From NCBI GenBank assembly GCA_021014945.1, contig MU266367.1:1-64000 (forward strand): 64,000 bases of DNA, in the 5' to 3' direction. The stretch comes from Leucogyrophana mollusca (lineage: Eukaryota; Basidiomycota; Agaricomycetes; Boletales). Shown in pieces: positions 12,730-26,592 of this stretch. How positions within the stretch are numbered: position 1 is the first letter of the stretch; each line of letters opens with the position of its first letter. The notes beneath the pieces are model-generated. The model did no database searches. It was not told the origin of the DNA and worked only from the letters and a program-made list of their open reading frames with translations. Both the position numbers and the translations under genes were made by a program.

Positions 12730-12856
12730 TCAACGCGTCGGTGTCCAGGAAAGGAAGCAGCGGAAGAGCTCACAAGGCCCTGCCGAGAAAGGCGCGGACT
12801 TAAATTTGGACTTTGGCTTTCGACCATCAGCATCTACACAGTACAGATAAGTGCAT
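12730..12856. promoter_or_regulatory. Compact bidirectional promoter, VMA7 / ECD
   Basis: Only 127 bases lie between the start codons of two divergent housekeeping genes, so both promoters and leaders overlap here. An AT-rich patch (cttaaattt) lies near the middle. I see no convincing TATA box on either strand. Confidence 0.55.
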
Positions 12857-15915
<3,059 letters not shown>

Positions 15916-16481
15916 AAGACAGTACAGTTTCCCAATCGTCGAGATGACGTGCAGGGTATATTCGACTACATAAGTAAGTGTTCTCCGACACTGGCAGATT
16001 GGTGATGCCACCAAGCCGCCAATCTCGTGACGCTCGGTGTATCGATCACGCGGTATCTTCTTCGGTCTTAGCAGTACTAGAACACCCTCTGTGTCGAACT
16101 CCAGTACAAACAGTGTTTTTCCAGAACCGATTACCAGAGTCTGACGTCTTTTGTGAGCTTGGTGAACAACCGAAGCCGAGGGTCGGGATTAACTTGGTGC
16201 AGAGAGTCGCAATATTATCGCGTGCTGCGCTGATTCTGGTTCACAAGCGATCTAATCTAATCCTCGGCTCTTTGCTCCAACCGTCACCACGGTTCGCATT
16301 GGTGGGATTATCCGTTTGCTCGCGTTGGAGTTACACTTCGATAACTCTGCTATAACTGTGCTCAAGTTCTCCATTCGGATCAGTGTGTATAACCACTGAC
16401 AGTCACTCAGGTTTCAGGGTCTGCGTCTGCCGATCGCTTGTACTCTCAACCTTCGCGAACTGAAGACTACAAGCAGCAACC
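15916..16481. other. Intergenic, ECD to APS3
   Basis: These 566 bases lie between two plus-strand genes and should hold the ECD 3' end and the APS3 promoter. An open frame of 125 codons (15978-16355) has no recognisable protein character. I found no RNA gene or repeat. Confidence 0.5.
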
Positions 16482-17452
16482 ATGATCCACGCTGTCCTTA
16501 TTTGTTAGGTTTGACGTCCTTGCATCCCTTCACAGTTTCCTGAAACTCTGGAACTATCAGTCAATACGTCGGGCATCCCAAGACTGACCAAGTTTTACAC
16601 GCCCCTCCACCAATCCTCTCAGACTCTCATCCAGAAGATATTCTCCCTCATCTCCGTTCGTCCCGTCGGACTCTGTAACTTTCTAGATGCTCCAGAACTT
16701 GAAGCCTTCCTGGGTCCTAAAGATGACTTGGACGAGAGATGGCGGGTCGTGTATCGGAACTATGCGACCCTCTATTTCGTTTTTGTTGTTGATGGTGCTG
16801 AGAGCGAACTGGGCATCCTCGACCTAATCCAGGTCCGTCTTCTTGTTCCAAACCGGACTCCCTCCGGGTTCGTACGCTTACAAGATGCGGAAAATCCCAA
16901 GGTATTTGTGGAAGCGCTCGATCGCGCCTTCGAAAATGTTTGTGAGTTGGACCTTGTTTTTCATTTTGACGAGGTATGTTCGCAGTTATTCCCACCCAAA
17001 TTTATCTAGGCGCTCCATTGATGATCGTGGACGCCAGGCCCATCACATTTTGGCTGAGGTCATCCAAGGCGGCCTGGTCTTAGAAACGAACGTTGACGAA
17101 ATCAGCAACTCAGGTCCGTGCAACAACCTCTCCCATACGCTACACTTCATATCCACCCTGCGCCCTATTTTTGTTCCTTTGGTACCATTGATATGCCGTC
17201 AAGCCCTGCCCATCACGATCCAGAAGCCTGATCTCTGCTCGGGTCTTCAACCTATCAGATTGTACACCGTGTTATCTGATACTGACAAAAACGGAATTCA
17301 CAGTGCAGCAAGCCGCAAAGTCGAGAAGAGAATCGTTCGCTTCAGCAAATCCCCTATCTCTGGGCAGTGGAGTCGGAGGCCCGCGTGGTGGCTCATTGCA
17401 AACGCCCCTTGGTTGGTTGACGGACAGGTTGACAGGGGTTGGCGCACGGTGA
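16482..17452 (+). CDS. APS3: AP-3 adaptor complex subunit sigma
   Basis: The sigma subunit is the small core chain of AP-3, which carries cargo from the Golgi/endosome directly to the vacuole. The first exon is tiny (MIHAVLIF). The rest reads PRLTKFYTPL, PVGLCNFLDAPELEAFLGP, VVYRNYATLYFVFVVDGAES, ELGILDLIQ, then VFVEALDRAFENVCELDLVF and HHILAEVIQGGLVLETNVDE. Separation of DLIQ and VFVEALD by a 69-bp intron follows the adaptin sigma fold. About 196 residues. A Gly/Ser-rich tail of about 45 residues (ending TDRLTGVGAR) lies beyond the core fold, as is common in fungal AP-3 sigma chains. It converges on MED6. Confidence 0.93.
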
Positions 17453-17974
17453 CCGCGTTGTTGACGCCTCAGCGGTGCTTCGTAAATCATGTATATCACA
17501 GTGAAAGACGTCGAGTACACCCGAGTTTAGGGCGCCTGTAAAGAGGCGATCACAAACATTTAAGTTGTCATGCATACGCTGACCAAGTCAGTCCTATTTT
17601 AACACGTCTAGCTGTCCGTTCTCGCGACTCTCGTAAAGGCTCCGGGTAGTGTGTATGGGCAACGATGGGCATGTGCCACCTTGATTATCTGTCAGGTCAT
17701 GGCGAGTGGCAAGCGGATGACCCGATATTGTCTTCATAATGCCAGCAGACGGACACTTTCCAGAGGAACAGAGACATGATCGGATATGCCGGTAAACGCT
17801 TGGAGCATCAGGAGAAGCCACATGCTGGAAGGTCATTCGTTGGGCGAATCTCGCAATGCGAGTAAAATTGGAACCGCGCTGGACATCCAAAAGTACGTTA
17901 GCTCGCTGTGGGTGCTAACGAGGTGCCTGTATCACTGAGTATCAATGTCGTTTTCTGCTTGAACACCTCCAAGT
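17453..17974. other. Convergent intergenic, APS3 / MED6
   Basis: These 522 bases lie between the two stop codons and should hold both 3' untranslated regions. A 98-codon minus-strand frame (17594-17890) has no recognisable features. Nothing else is supported. Confidence 0.5.
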
Positions 17975-19138
17975 TCACGCACGCTTCTTTTTCTTTTTTC
18001 CTCCTCCGGGAGCTCCCTTGTTTGGGGGATTGTCCTGGGGTGTCGGAGCGCCGGAAGGTATCTTGGGTGTTGAATCCCTCGCAGCAGGAGGCGCGGGGGT
18101 AGCGGAGGAGCGTTGACCCGCTCCACCGGTCTGGTGTGTGGAGAGAGCACTCTCACCCTCACCAGCGGGAGCGCGTGAGGCAAATGATAAATTTGAATGC
18201 AAAGCAGTCGTCCTCATAGCGTTCAACATGAGCAAGTTATTTTGTTGCTTTTTCGGTCCGGAAGAGGTGATGATGGGCTTCTCCTTTTCCATACGCGAAG
18301 TTGATAGGTCATTGTCACCGCCGGCGCTTGGCTGATCTTCTTCAGGCCCTCGTTTCTTCGTCGCATCATCTGCCAGGGACGCGTCCATGATCGGCCATAC
18401 GAACCCGGTGCGAGGGGTATAATCTGGTCTGTTGGCACGGAGTATATCCAGTGACGACTGCAAAGCGTATAGCGAAGTGAGCTATAAAAACATGACAATA
18501 AGTATAGAATTCCACTAATAGAAAGGTAAGCAAGTGAGCACCAAGCGGTTGGACAGCACGGTGTAAACATCAGGGGACTGGTATATGCGGTTGTTCATGA
18601 TAAAGTATGCCGCTAGCGGCCGCACTATTCGAGAATATCAGCAAAGACCGGATGAAGATGAGTGCGAGATCTGATCAACCTTCCTCAGGGGAGAGACGTT
18701 CTCGTTTGTGGATGATGAAAAGGGAAGGGGGTTGCGCATGCGCCAGAGCAAACTCGACACCGGTAAACCGTCTGCAAATCGCAGACACAGGATAGGTCAG
18801 TTACTCGAGGAAATGTATCAGACACTCACGTACTTGAGTTCTTCGGCCTCATTTACAATCGGCATGCCAGTGTGCATGGTCTGCATCCGTAGCACCTGAT
18901 TGTTACTTTGTTTGTCGTAGAACATGGAGGACGCGAAATATTCAAAGACATTCTCGGTGGTCAAAGGACCGTTTGCCTGGACATGATACAACACATGTGA
19001 GTCCGAGGATGGCAGCGCTTATTGGCTGATCGAGGACGATGGAACAAAGGACAGATATTGACAAACCTGCAGCCATTCGTGCCAAATGAAGAACCTATGA
19101 CTATAGTCGTCTGGTGGGTGGAGATCGTTGATGTCCAT
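17975..19138 (-). CDS. MED6: Mediator complex subunit MED6
   Basis: MED6 is a head-module subunit of Mediator, needed for activated RNA polymerase II transcription. The first exon encodes MDINDLHPPDDYSHRFFIWH, the conserved start with the FFxWHEWLQ element. Later exons give NVFEYFASSMFYDKQSNNQ and LRMQTMHTGMPIVNEAEELK, then FTGVEFALAHAQPPSLFIIH, a segment around YFIMNNRIYQSP, and LQSSLDILRANRPDYTPRTG with FVWPI. The C-terminal third is Ser/Pro/Gly-rich and ends in a poly-lysine patch (GGGKKKKKRA), a likely nuclear localisation signal. It is divergent from the NRAMP gene. Confidence 0.93.
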
Positions 19139-19494
19139 CGCGACGGACCGCGTCGATAGAGAGGCTGTTAGAGCAGGACACGACGTCGAAAGGTCACCGA
19201 GAATTCGGTATTAAGTAAATAATATAATACGTGTGTGGGAAATAGAGACCTGATCCATACCGCCGGGGATGACCGATATATACTGGATATTTAATGGCAA
19301 ATTCCGATATAGTGGTAAATTGCTTCTTTCCTGATCTGATAAGGACCCTGGTTCGCACCTGGTTATACCGTCCGTAATCCTCACACCTTAGAGCTGGATC
19401 GCTTCAGGTTCACACCTGACAACCACCTTTATTAGTACTCTTAAGTCTCCTCTCACAATGACCATCCTCCCCCCTTCTCTTAGATTCCTCTGGG
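19139..19494. promoter_or_regulatory. Divergent promoter MED6 / NRAMP with iron-GATA-type site
   Basis: These 356 bases separate the two start codons. ATCTGATAA at 19334-19342 exactly matches the extended site ATCWGATAA bound by fungal iron-regulatory GATA factors (SreA/Urbs1/Fep1/SRE class). GGTTCGCACCTG (19350-19361) and GGTTCACACCTG (19407-19418) form a near-perfect direct repeat between this site and the transporter ATG. Placement near a metal transporter suggests a regulatory role; that is inference. Confidence 0.5.
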
Positions 19495-21725
19495 ATGGCC
19501 TCTTCACGCACGTCAATTCACGCACACTCTGCCAGCTCCCATGATGTCCCTCCTTCTCGTCCTCGTGAGAAATCAAAGGCACTCTCTGCTCTGAAGACTG
19601 TTGTTCACCATTTCAAAAAACATGTCGGCGTCGGAATCATCTGCGCTGTCGGCTATTTTGACCCGTACGTTTGTTATGTCGCGTGACTACTCGACTCTTC
19701 CTCAACGAGTCGTACACAGGGGGAACTGGAGCGTCGATCTACAAGCTGGGTCTAGTTTCGGATACCGACCTATGCTTTTCGTCATCCTTCTTGCAGGGGT
19801 GGTGGCAATAATTTTACAAGTACCGGGTTTTCGTTTCATTCCCCCTTCATATAACTCATCGGGTGTTCAAAGGTCTTGGCTGCCCGGTTGGGATGCGTAA
19901 CAGGGCTAGGTAAACATCCTACTCAACCCTCGACGCGTCTGCTCTCACTGACCACTCGTGTAACAGACCTCGCATCGCACTGTCGACTGCTCTTACATGA
20001 CCACCCCAGACATCCTCGCCTAGTCAGGCGACTGGTCTTGTACCCTCTTTACGTGCTCTGTGAAGTCGCAATCATCAGTACCGACCTTGCAGAGTTGCTT
20101 GGTTCTGCTATTGGCCTTTGTCTCGTTTTTCCAAAGCTGCCGCTGTGGGCTGGTGTTCTGCTTACGGGCGTCGATGTCTTCATCTTCTTGATTATTGGCG
20201 ACCCTTCGCGTGGTAATGGACGACCTGTAAGACTCTTTGAGATCGTCATCATTCTACTGGTGCAGCCCTCTCCTCGAATCGACCCAATCTTAGCAAGTTG
20301 ACATCCTTACCCAGGTCGCTGTCGTGTTCATTTGTTTCGTGATACTGCTCGTCAGGGTGGGCCCGAATTGGCCAGAAGCCTTTTTGGGCTTTATACCAGA
20401 CGCAGCCCTCCTTCAGAGCAATCCCAACGCTGTTTACACAGGTAAATCAACCACCCTAAGGCTTCTATCGTTCCCCCTAATTTATTCCTAATCTTTCCAG
20501 CCATTGGGATTGTTGGCGCCACCGTCATGCCCCACGCACTTTTCCTTGGTTCTTTCCTGTCGACGCAGGACCGCGTGAGCGCTGCTCCAGAACCACTTCC
20601 ATCCCCGTCACCTGCACCCCAGTTGACCCTTCGCGATAGATGGCGACGACTGACCCGTAACCTGTTCACATTTTCTCGATCAGAACGGGACGGCCTAAAA
20701 GACGTTCGAACGAGACACGGCCTGCGCGAGAATAACTCGATGAGTTTTATCCGCGCTCACATCAATCACGGCATTACAGACGTCGTACTCAGCTTATTGG
20801 CTGTTGCCGTGCCCATCAATTCAGCGTACGTTGTCTACTTGTGGCCTTTATCCGCCTACTAACTCAACAAAACTTCAGAATTCTTATTCTGGCTGCCACG
20901 GTGTTTTATAGTCCTACGTCTACCACGGCAATGGGACTGTTCAATATGCACTCCCTCATCCAGACGAGTCTTGGCAGTGGTGAGTTTTCTTCCATTTGAT
21001 GTTAGCGTCCGTTCCTCACGCCAGCGTAAAAGGTGCTGCGTTTATGTTCGCTCTCGCACTCGTATGTTCCGGTCAGACCGCCAGCGTTACTGCGACACTC
21101 GCTGGTCAAATCGTGTCCGAAGGTTTCATCCTCTGGAATATTTCTGTACGTGCACTAGTCCTTATTCTATCTTAGTCGTGGTAGTTGGCTGACCGTTGCC
21201 TCGTTTCGATAGCCCTTTCTCCGCCGGCTCCTTACTCGGCTCATCAGTCTTATCCCGTCGATGATTGTCGCAGTTGCGTTCGGAAAGGCAGGAATCAACA
21301 CCTTGCTCGTTGCTTCACAAGTTGCACTATCCGTCGTGCTGCCCTTTGTCGCGTTTCCCCTCATCTATCTCACTTCATCGAAGACCGTCATGTCCGTACG
21401 AAGACCTCCGCTAGAAAAGCGGGTAGAAGCAGCGATAAATTCGGCACACCTTCCTTCGAATTTCTCCGACTCTCTTCCACCGCCTGCCTTATATGACCAT
21501 TCGTCGGTTGTTTCTCCAAACGGAATCATCACCGAGGAGAAAAAAATCGACGAGATGATCGAGGAGGCGCCATTGAAGAAGTTATCCGCTCTTAAAGATA
21601 GCGAGATGATCGACTTCAGCAGTGGCTACCTCTTCACTGTTGTGGCATACGCCATTTGGGTCGTGATCCTTGCCGCGAACTTCTATGCGATCGCGATGTT
21701 GGGCATGGGGGAAACCGGGCAGTAG
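19495..21725 (+). CDS. NRAMP-family divalent metal transporter (Smf type)
   Basis: NRAMP/Smf proteins are proton-coupled importers of Mn2+, Fe2+ and related metals. The first helix carries the metal motif DPGNW, built across an intron (GYFDP then GNWSVDLQAGSSFGY). The sixth helix carries GATVMPHALFLGS, the usual fungal form. The reading frame gives about eleven hydrophobic helices, with a polar cytosolic loop after MPHALFLGS (about 85 residues) and another polar stretch before the last helix (YLFTVVAYAIWVVILAANFY). About nine short introns; roughly 590 residues. The ATG at 19495 was chosen because an ATG at 19457 is in another frame. The subcellular site (plasma membrane, vacuole or endosome) cannot be told from sequence. 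Confidence 0.92.
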
Positions 21726-22032
21726 AAGCAACGAATCCAAACACGATGTACACGATTTACGATACTCCACAGCTGAAATGATACCTTATGCATAGTTTAC
21801 CCGGTTGGCCAACAGTCACCTCCCACTTAAGATGATCTCCCGTGATCTCCCTAGCACTTCTCGGAGTCGACTTCTGGGGATCTGAACTTCTCAGCCGCTG
21901 CCGACACGGAACATCATTGATAGCTAATATAAACTGTTGGCACTACTATTCATACAACAAAGCTATTATAGTCATATGCACATAGAATCAGACCCAGTTT
22001 GCACGTGTGCTGGTCATCTGATAATCTCGTAT
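21726..22032. other. Convergent intergenic, NRAMP / catalase
   Basis: These 307 bases separate the stop codons of two convergent genes. They are expected to hold both 3' ends; I see no other feature. Confidence 0.5.
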
Positions 22033-24586
22033 TCAAAAGGCGACCATCTCGACCAACCCGTCCGACTCGCGCTCGTAGCACCTGTGCTGGCTAATCTGAT
22101 AAGCAAAGTTGGAAGCGAAGCCCTTGGTGTCAGGCCCGATCTTGAGTACGTCTGTCGCCGCCGAGGAGATACTGTATTGCCCAGTAGTGACCACGCCGTA
22201 AGACGACACGACTTCATCATTACTGCCATGCGATGGAGCGAATAGTTTGACGCCCGGGAGCCGTACGACCTCGCGAAGGAAATTGACACCTAGTAAAGAT
22301 AAATGCGCTGTTAGAAGCTGTTGTGACACGGCATCAAAGGTCACTGACCGTCACCAACGGCGCCGATAGGCTTGCAGTGCCCAAAGGCCTCCCTGACCCA
22401 ATGGACAGCCCGGCCATTCTTTGCAAGTGCCTTCACATGCTCCTCCCCAGACGGAATATAGATAGCGTCAAAGAGTGTAGATCGTTGGCCCTCGAAATGG
22501 TGATCAGCAAAGACTCCCTGACCAAAGTCTTGCCCAGCAGCGGGACGGATATGATTGCGGCGGGGACCGATGATGTAGCACACGGCCTTGGCGCTAGTCA
22601 AAGCGGCACGAACGGCTTGCATCTCAACAGCATTGAAACCGTCGGCCACCAGGATGGCGATACGTCGCGACACAATCGTGGGTTCCTTGGGCATATAATA
22701 CGTCTGTGAAAGAGACTTGCTCTTTTGACCATGATTGGGCCGCCCAGGTTTATCCGGGAGATCACCGTTGACGTTGACTGCGACTGTTTTGGCAAGCTCG
22801 AAGTCGATGTCGTTGAGGACGTTGATATAGGACTTGTAGACTACGGGATCCTCGCAATGACTGAGCTCGAAAGAGATGGCGCTGATCAAGTGTGACTGCT
22901 CGTGAGGTCTGAGGGAGTTGTAGAAGAGCTGTGCCTGGTTGAAGTGCTCCTGGAACTTCTCGCCTCGAGCGCGCTGTTTGATGCCTTCCACTCGTTGAGC
23001 ATACCTTCGACATCGTGAGTCAACTAAAAAGGGGACAGCGGGAGAACACAACGTACTCAACAAAACCGCCATCTGCTGGTGCGACAGGGCGGCCAGTGTC
23101 CTTACGGTTAGGCCAATAGTTTATCTCACTCTTCACAATACGATGCCTGCTCTTCCCATCACGATTGTGGTTCAATACTGGGCAGACCGGACGGTTAATG
23201 GGTAACTATGAGACGGATGCGTGAGTGGTGCGAAGGACTCAAATTAAGACGAATCGTACCTCCTCCCAGTTGATCCCGAGGCGAGAGATTTGAGTGTCGA
23301 AGTACGAAAAGTTTCTTCCTTGCAGTAAGGGGTCGTCGCTGAAACCAATGCCTGGGACGACATGACTTGTGCAAAACGCGACCTGTTCTGTCTCCGAGAA
23401 AAATTCATCGACAGGACGATTGAGCACTAGCTCGCCAATCTCTTGGAGAGGTACGAGCTCCTCCGGCCATATCTTTGTAGCGTCAAGGATGTCAAAGTCA
23501 AACTCATGCTCCCTCGACTCGGGGAGGGTCTGGATAGCGAGCGTCCATTTGGGGTACGCGCCGTTTTCGATGGCCTCGTTGAGATCCTTGCGGTGAAAAT
23601 CTGGATCTTGTCCACATATTTTGAGAGCTTCGTCCCATACGAAGCTGTGCACTCCAAGCTCCGGGATGAAATGAAATTTCACAAAGTGGCGTTCGCCTTT
23701 GGAGTTCAGGAGTGTATACGTATTCACGCCAAAGCCTTGCATCATACGGAAGGACCGCGGAATTCCACGATCGGACATGACCCACATAACCATATGTGCA
23801 GCTGCACAAGCCAGGTCAGCGGGCAGATCGGCGGATATGAATATCAACTTACACTCGGGCTGCAAGCCAACGAAGTCCCAGAAATTATTGTGCGCGCTCT
23901 GACCTTGAGGCACCTCGTTGTGGGGCTCAGGTTTCACGGCGTGTACAAAATCCGGGAACTTGATCGCGTCCTGAATGAAGAAGACAGGGATGTCGTTTCC
24001 TACAAGATCCCAGTTGCCCTCGTCCGTATAGAACTTGATTGCAAAGCCTCGAACGTCGCGAACGGTGTCCTAAGCGACCCAGTTAATTACCGGTTAACGG
24101 AGAAATTAATGAACAGCTTACAGCACTTCCTTTCGAGCCCTGCACTGTGCTGAACCGCATAAAGACAGGGGTGGACCGCGAGGAGTCCGTCAAGACAGGT
24201 GCCGTGGTATACTTGGACGCACGATCATCATAGACCTTGAAGTAGCCATGAGCACCGGCACCGCGAGCGTGTACGACACGCTCTGGAATGCGTTCGTGGT
24301 CAAAGCGATGGATCTTCTCGCGAGCAATCTGGTCCTCAAGAAGAGAGGGCCCACTCTTGTGGCCGTCTGTGACTTTCAACCTAATATAACACGGTGATCA
24401 GAATGGGCTCGAGTGGGTAAAGGGATGGAGATACCAGTTGTCGGTGTCGGAGACTTTTACGCCGTGGTCTGTTGTCAGTCCCCCTCCGGCAACGGGCTCC
24501 TGAATGTCCCGCTGCAAATCGTCAACCTTTTTCGAGGATGTCGTTGTTGTAAACATTTCCTTTGCGGATTGTGTGAATGAAGACAT
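22033..24586 (-). CDS. Large-subunit (clade 2) haem catalase with DJ-1/PfpI-like C-terminal domain
   Basis: It decomposes H2O2 to water and O2. The catalytic His lies in [14 protein letters not shown], the distal-side Asn in [17 protein letters not shown], and the proximal haem-ligand Tyr in [14 protein letters not shown]. The clade 2 layout continues with [17 protein letters not shown] and [12 protein letters not shown], then a helical region ([26 protein letters not shown]). A flavodoxin-like DJ-1/PfpI domain follows ([20 protein letters not shown], then [20 protein letters not shown]), typical of large-subunit catalases of about 80 kDa. Length about 730-740 residues. The N-terminus ([14 protein letters not shown]) has no signal peptide, which suggests an intracellular or spore-type enzyme; no C-terminal SKL is present. 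Confidence 0.94.
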
Positions 24587-25461
24587 GATGAAGGTGAAGA
24601 GACAGGCGCGTCTGTGACGACTTCGCTTTATATATCATCAATGTAGCTCGGTTTTCCAACGCTGAGATCATCGTAGAACGTTGCGTCAGTGGTGACATTA
24701 TCGAACGTCACGTGAAGTCTGTCTAAGTATGTTTCCGTGAAACTCTGGGTGGCCGCTGGTGTGTCGCGGGGACAAATCGCGCGCGATAAACCTACGCCTG
24801 TTCTGCAAAGAAACGAGCATTTGTAGTCCTAGAAGGAAATTGCACCAACCAATAGACCCAGAGTCTGTGTCCGCCGTATGAAGAAAGTTCTTCACCGCTT
24901 GGTGGGTGACCCAGAATACAACCGCTATCAGCAGCGGGGAAAAAATCTCATTATTTAGACCGGACATTACAAGGTTACGATACGATCTATCAGACAGTAG
25001 AAATCAAGGGAAGGAAGACAAGACAAGGAAAGGGTGGTGTACGAGATGTCACTGAACGATGGTTTCAAAGTACTTGGTATAAAAACGATAGCAGTCGAAG
25101 AGGCGTATACAAAATATTTGGAAATAGATGATAAACGAGGCATAGCCCAACAGCCGCGATTGAAAAAATAGGCAGATTGGGAAACTTGTCGACCAGTTCG
25201 AGATCACGTTCGTCGCTGGGTTCGTGCATCAAGGCAGGAACGGTACGATACGTGACACATCGGAAGGTTGGCGTAGAATAAAAGTTGATACGTCATCAGG
25301 AGCGCGCAGTGGACGAATCAACCATCGACTACGACGAAGCGAGTGGCGAAATATGCTCGCCCAAGCTATCGGTCCCAATACAATAAGCACGCGAGGTATG
25401 TGAAAGAGCTGAGAGGTAACTGACGCATAGAGGAAGTTAAACACGTTCAGGGTCATATTCT
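24587..25461. other. Intergenic, catalase promoter to C2H2 gene 3' end
   Basis: These 875 bases contain the catalase promoter and the 3' region of the zinc-finger gene. A TATA-like run (tttatatatc) lies about 40 bases upstream of the catalase ATG. The only other supported item is the small gene candidate at 24792-24967; from 24968 to 25461 I see nothing. Confidence 0.5.
24792..24967 (-). CDS. Candidate 42-residue single-span membrane protein
   Basis: I do not recognise this gene. The ATG at 24967 opens a frame whose first 39 codons look like a real small membrane protein: MSGLNNEIFSP, a hydrophobic span (LLIAVVFWVTHQAV) and a polar tail (HTADTDSGSI). A 47-bp intron with a GT donor, pyrimidine-rich 3' end and CAG acceptor would splice to a short exon (EQA, stop at 24792-24794). 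Without splicing the frame runs on to 24698 with less protein-like sequence. Size, one span and no signal peptide recall the smallest subunits of respiratory or oligosaccharyltransferase complexes, but there is no specific match. Support is moderate at best. Confidence 0.35.
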
Positions 25462-26592
25462 TTACTTGATGTCGGCACAGTCGCACTCGGCCTTAGCACC
25501 GATCATGCCTTTGCCGCAAGAGTCACACCAGCTGCGGGGACCCTTGTCGACACCAATGGACTTGGACACCGACGACTGTGACGAGCACACAGACTCATCG
25601 CGGTGGATGCTGACCAGGTGACGGCCAAGATCATGCTTCCGGCTGAATGACCGACCGCAAGAGCGGTGAGGGCAGACATGGGGCTTGAGGCGGTTGGGAT
25701 CATGCGTTGCCATGTGCGTTTTAAGGTTGTACGCACGAGCGAAAGCTACAAGCGTTCAGGTGAGATAATGATATGTAGTAACCGGCAGCTAAAACTAACC
25801 TCGAGGGCAAGAGGGACAGGGGTACCTCTTACGAGGATCATCCTTGGAGTGATCCTCTACACCCCTGACAGAGCGAGCCTGTGGCATGGGTGAAGACGAT
25901 GCAGATAACTGTGACATGTTCGATGGTGAAGGAGTATGCTGTGCACCCATGTTATAACCGAGACCGTAGTAGTCGGCAGTGGAAGATTTGGGAACAGCGG
26001 GGATGCGTGTAGCACCACCGTAGTCCGAGAAGCTCGTGCGTTTAAAGCCGGTTTCTGCAGCGGCCGCAGTCAAAGAAGGACTGCGGGAGGGTGGGAAGGC
26101 CCCGAAAGCACTCGGGTCAATGGTCATGGGAAAAGCAGCAGCGGTTGACTGCGCAGCGCTAGCTCCGTAGTCAGAGCTACCGACGCGGACACGTTGAAAG
26201 TCCATCTCAAGGTCGAGAGGAAACGAGCAATTTGCGGCGGTTGGGTAAGGGGAGTCCGGGTAGTTGTAGAAAGACTCGGAGCGGGAGGACAGGGACTCGT
26301 AGGCAGATTCCGAGGAGACAGTAATAGTGGACGGAGGGCCGCACGTGGGGGTATCGGATCTCAGAAAGGAGAACGCGTCGTTGGAGTCTACGGTAAGAAG
26401 TTGAAGCTGAACTTCGTCGAAAGCCGCAAGGCTGTCGTCCAACTCTAATTCGAAGAGATCGGGGTGAGGAGCGAGGATATCAGAAGGCGAGTGAAATGAA
26501 GCAAAGTCAAGGCCTTGCTGCTGCTTTGTGTACTCTGACCCGTAGGGCTCAAAGGCACCAGCAAAGAAACTGTCGGACTGTGCTTCAGACAT
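25462..26592 (-). CDS. C2H2 zinc-finger transcription factor
   Basis: Two exons joined by one 53-bp intron give about 355 residues. The N-terminal 250 are acidic, Ser/Tyr-rich and probably disordered (activation region). Near the C-terminus are two adjacent C2H2 fingers: CPSCPRAFARAYNLKTHMAT-H and CPHRSCGRSFSRKHDLGRHL-VSIH. The intron interrupts the first finger. The finger pair resembles the Crz1/Msn-like class of fungal regulators, but that is too loose to name a target. A further cluster of Cys (WCDSCGKGMIGAKAECDC) sits at the very C-terminus and may bind metal. The start is the first ATG of the open frame. It is not clearly linked to any neighbour. Confidence 0.85.

Noticed and set aside
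15978..16355. 125-codon plus-strand frame between ECD and APS3
   Set aside because: No recognisable motif; it sits where the ECD 3' region and APS3 promoter are expected.
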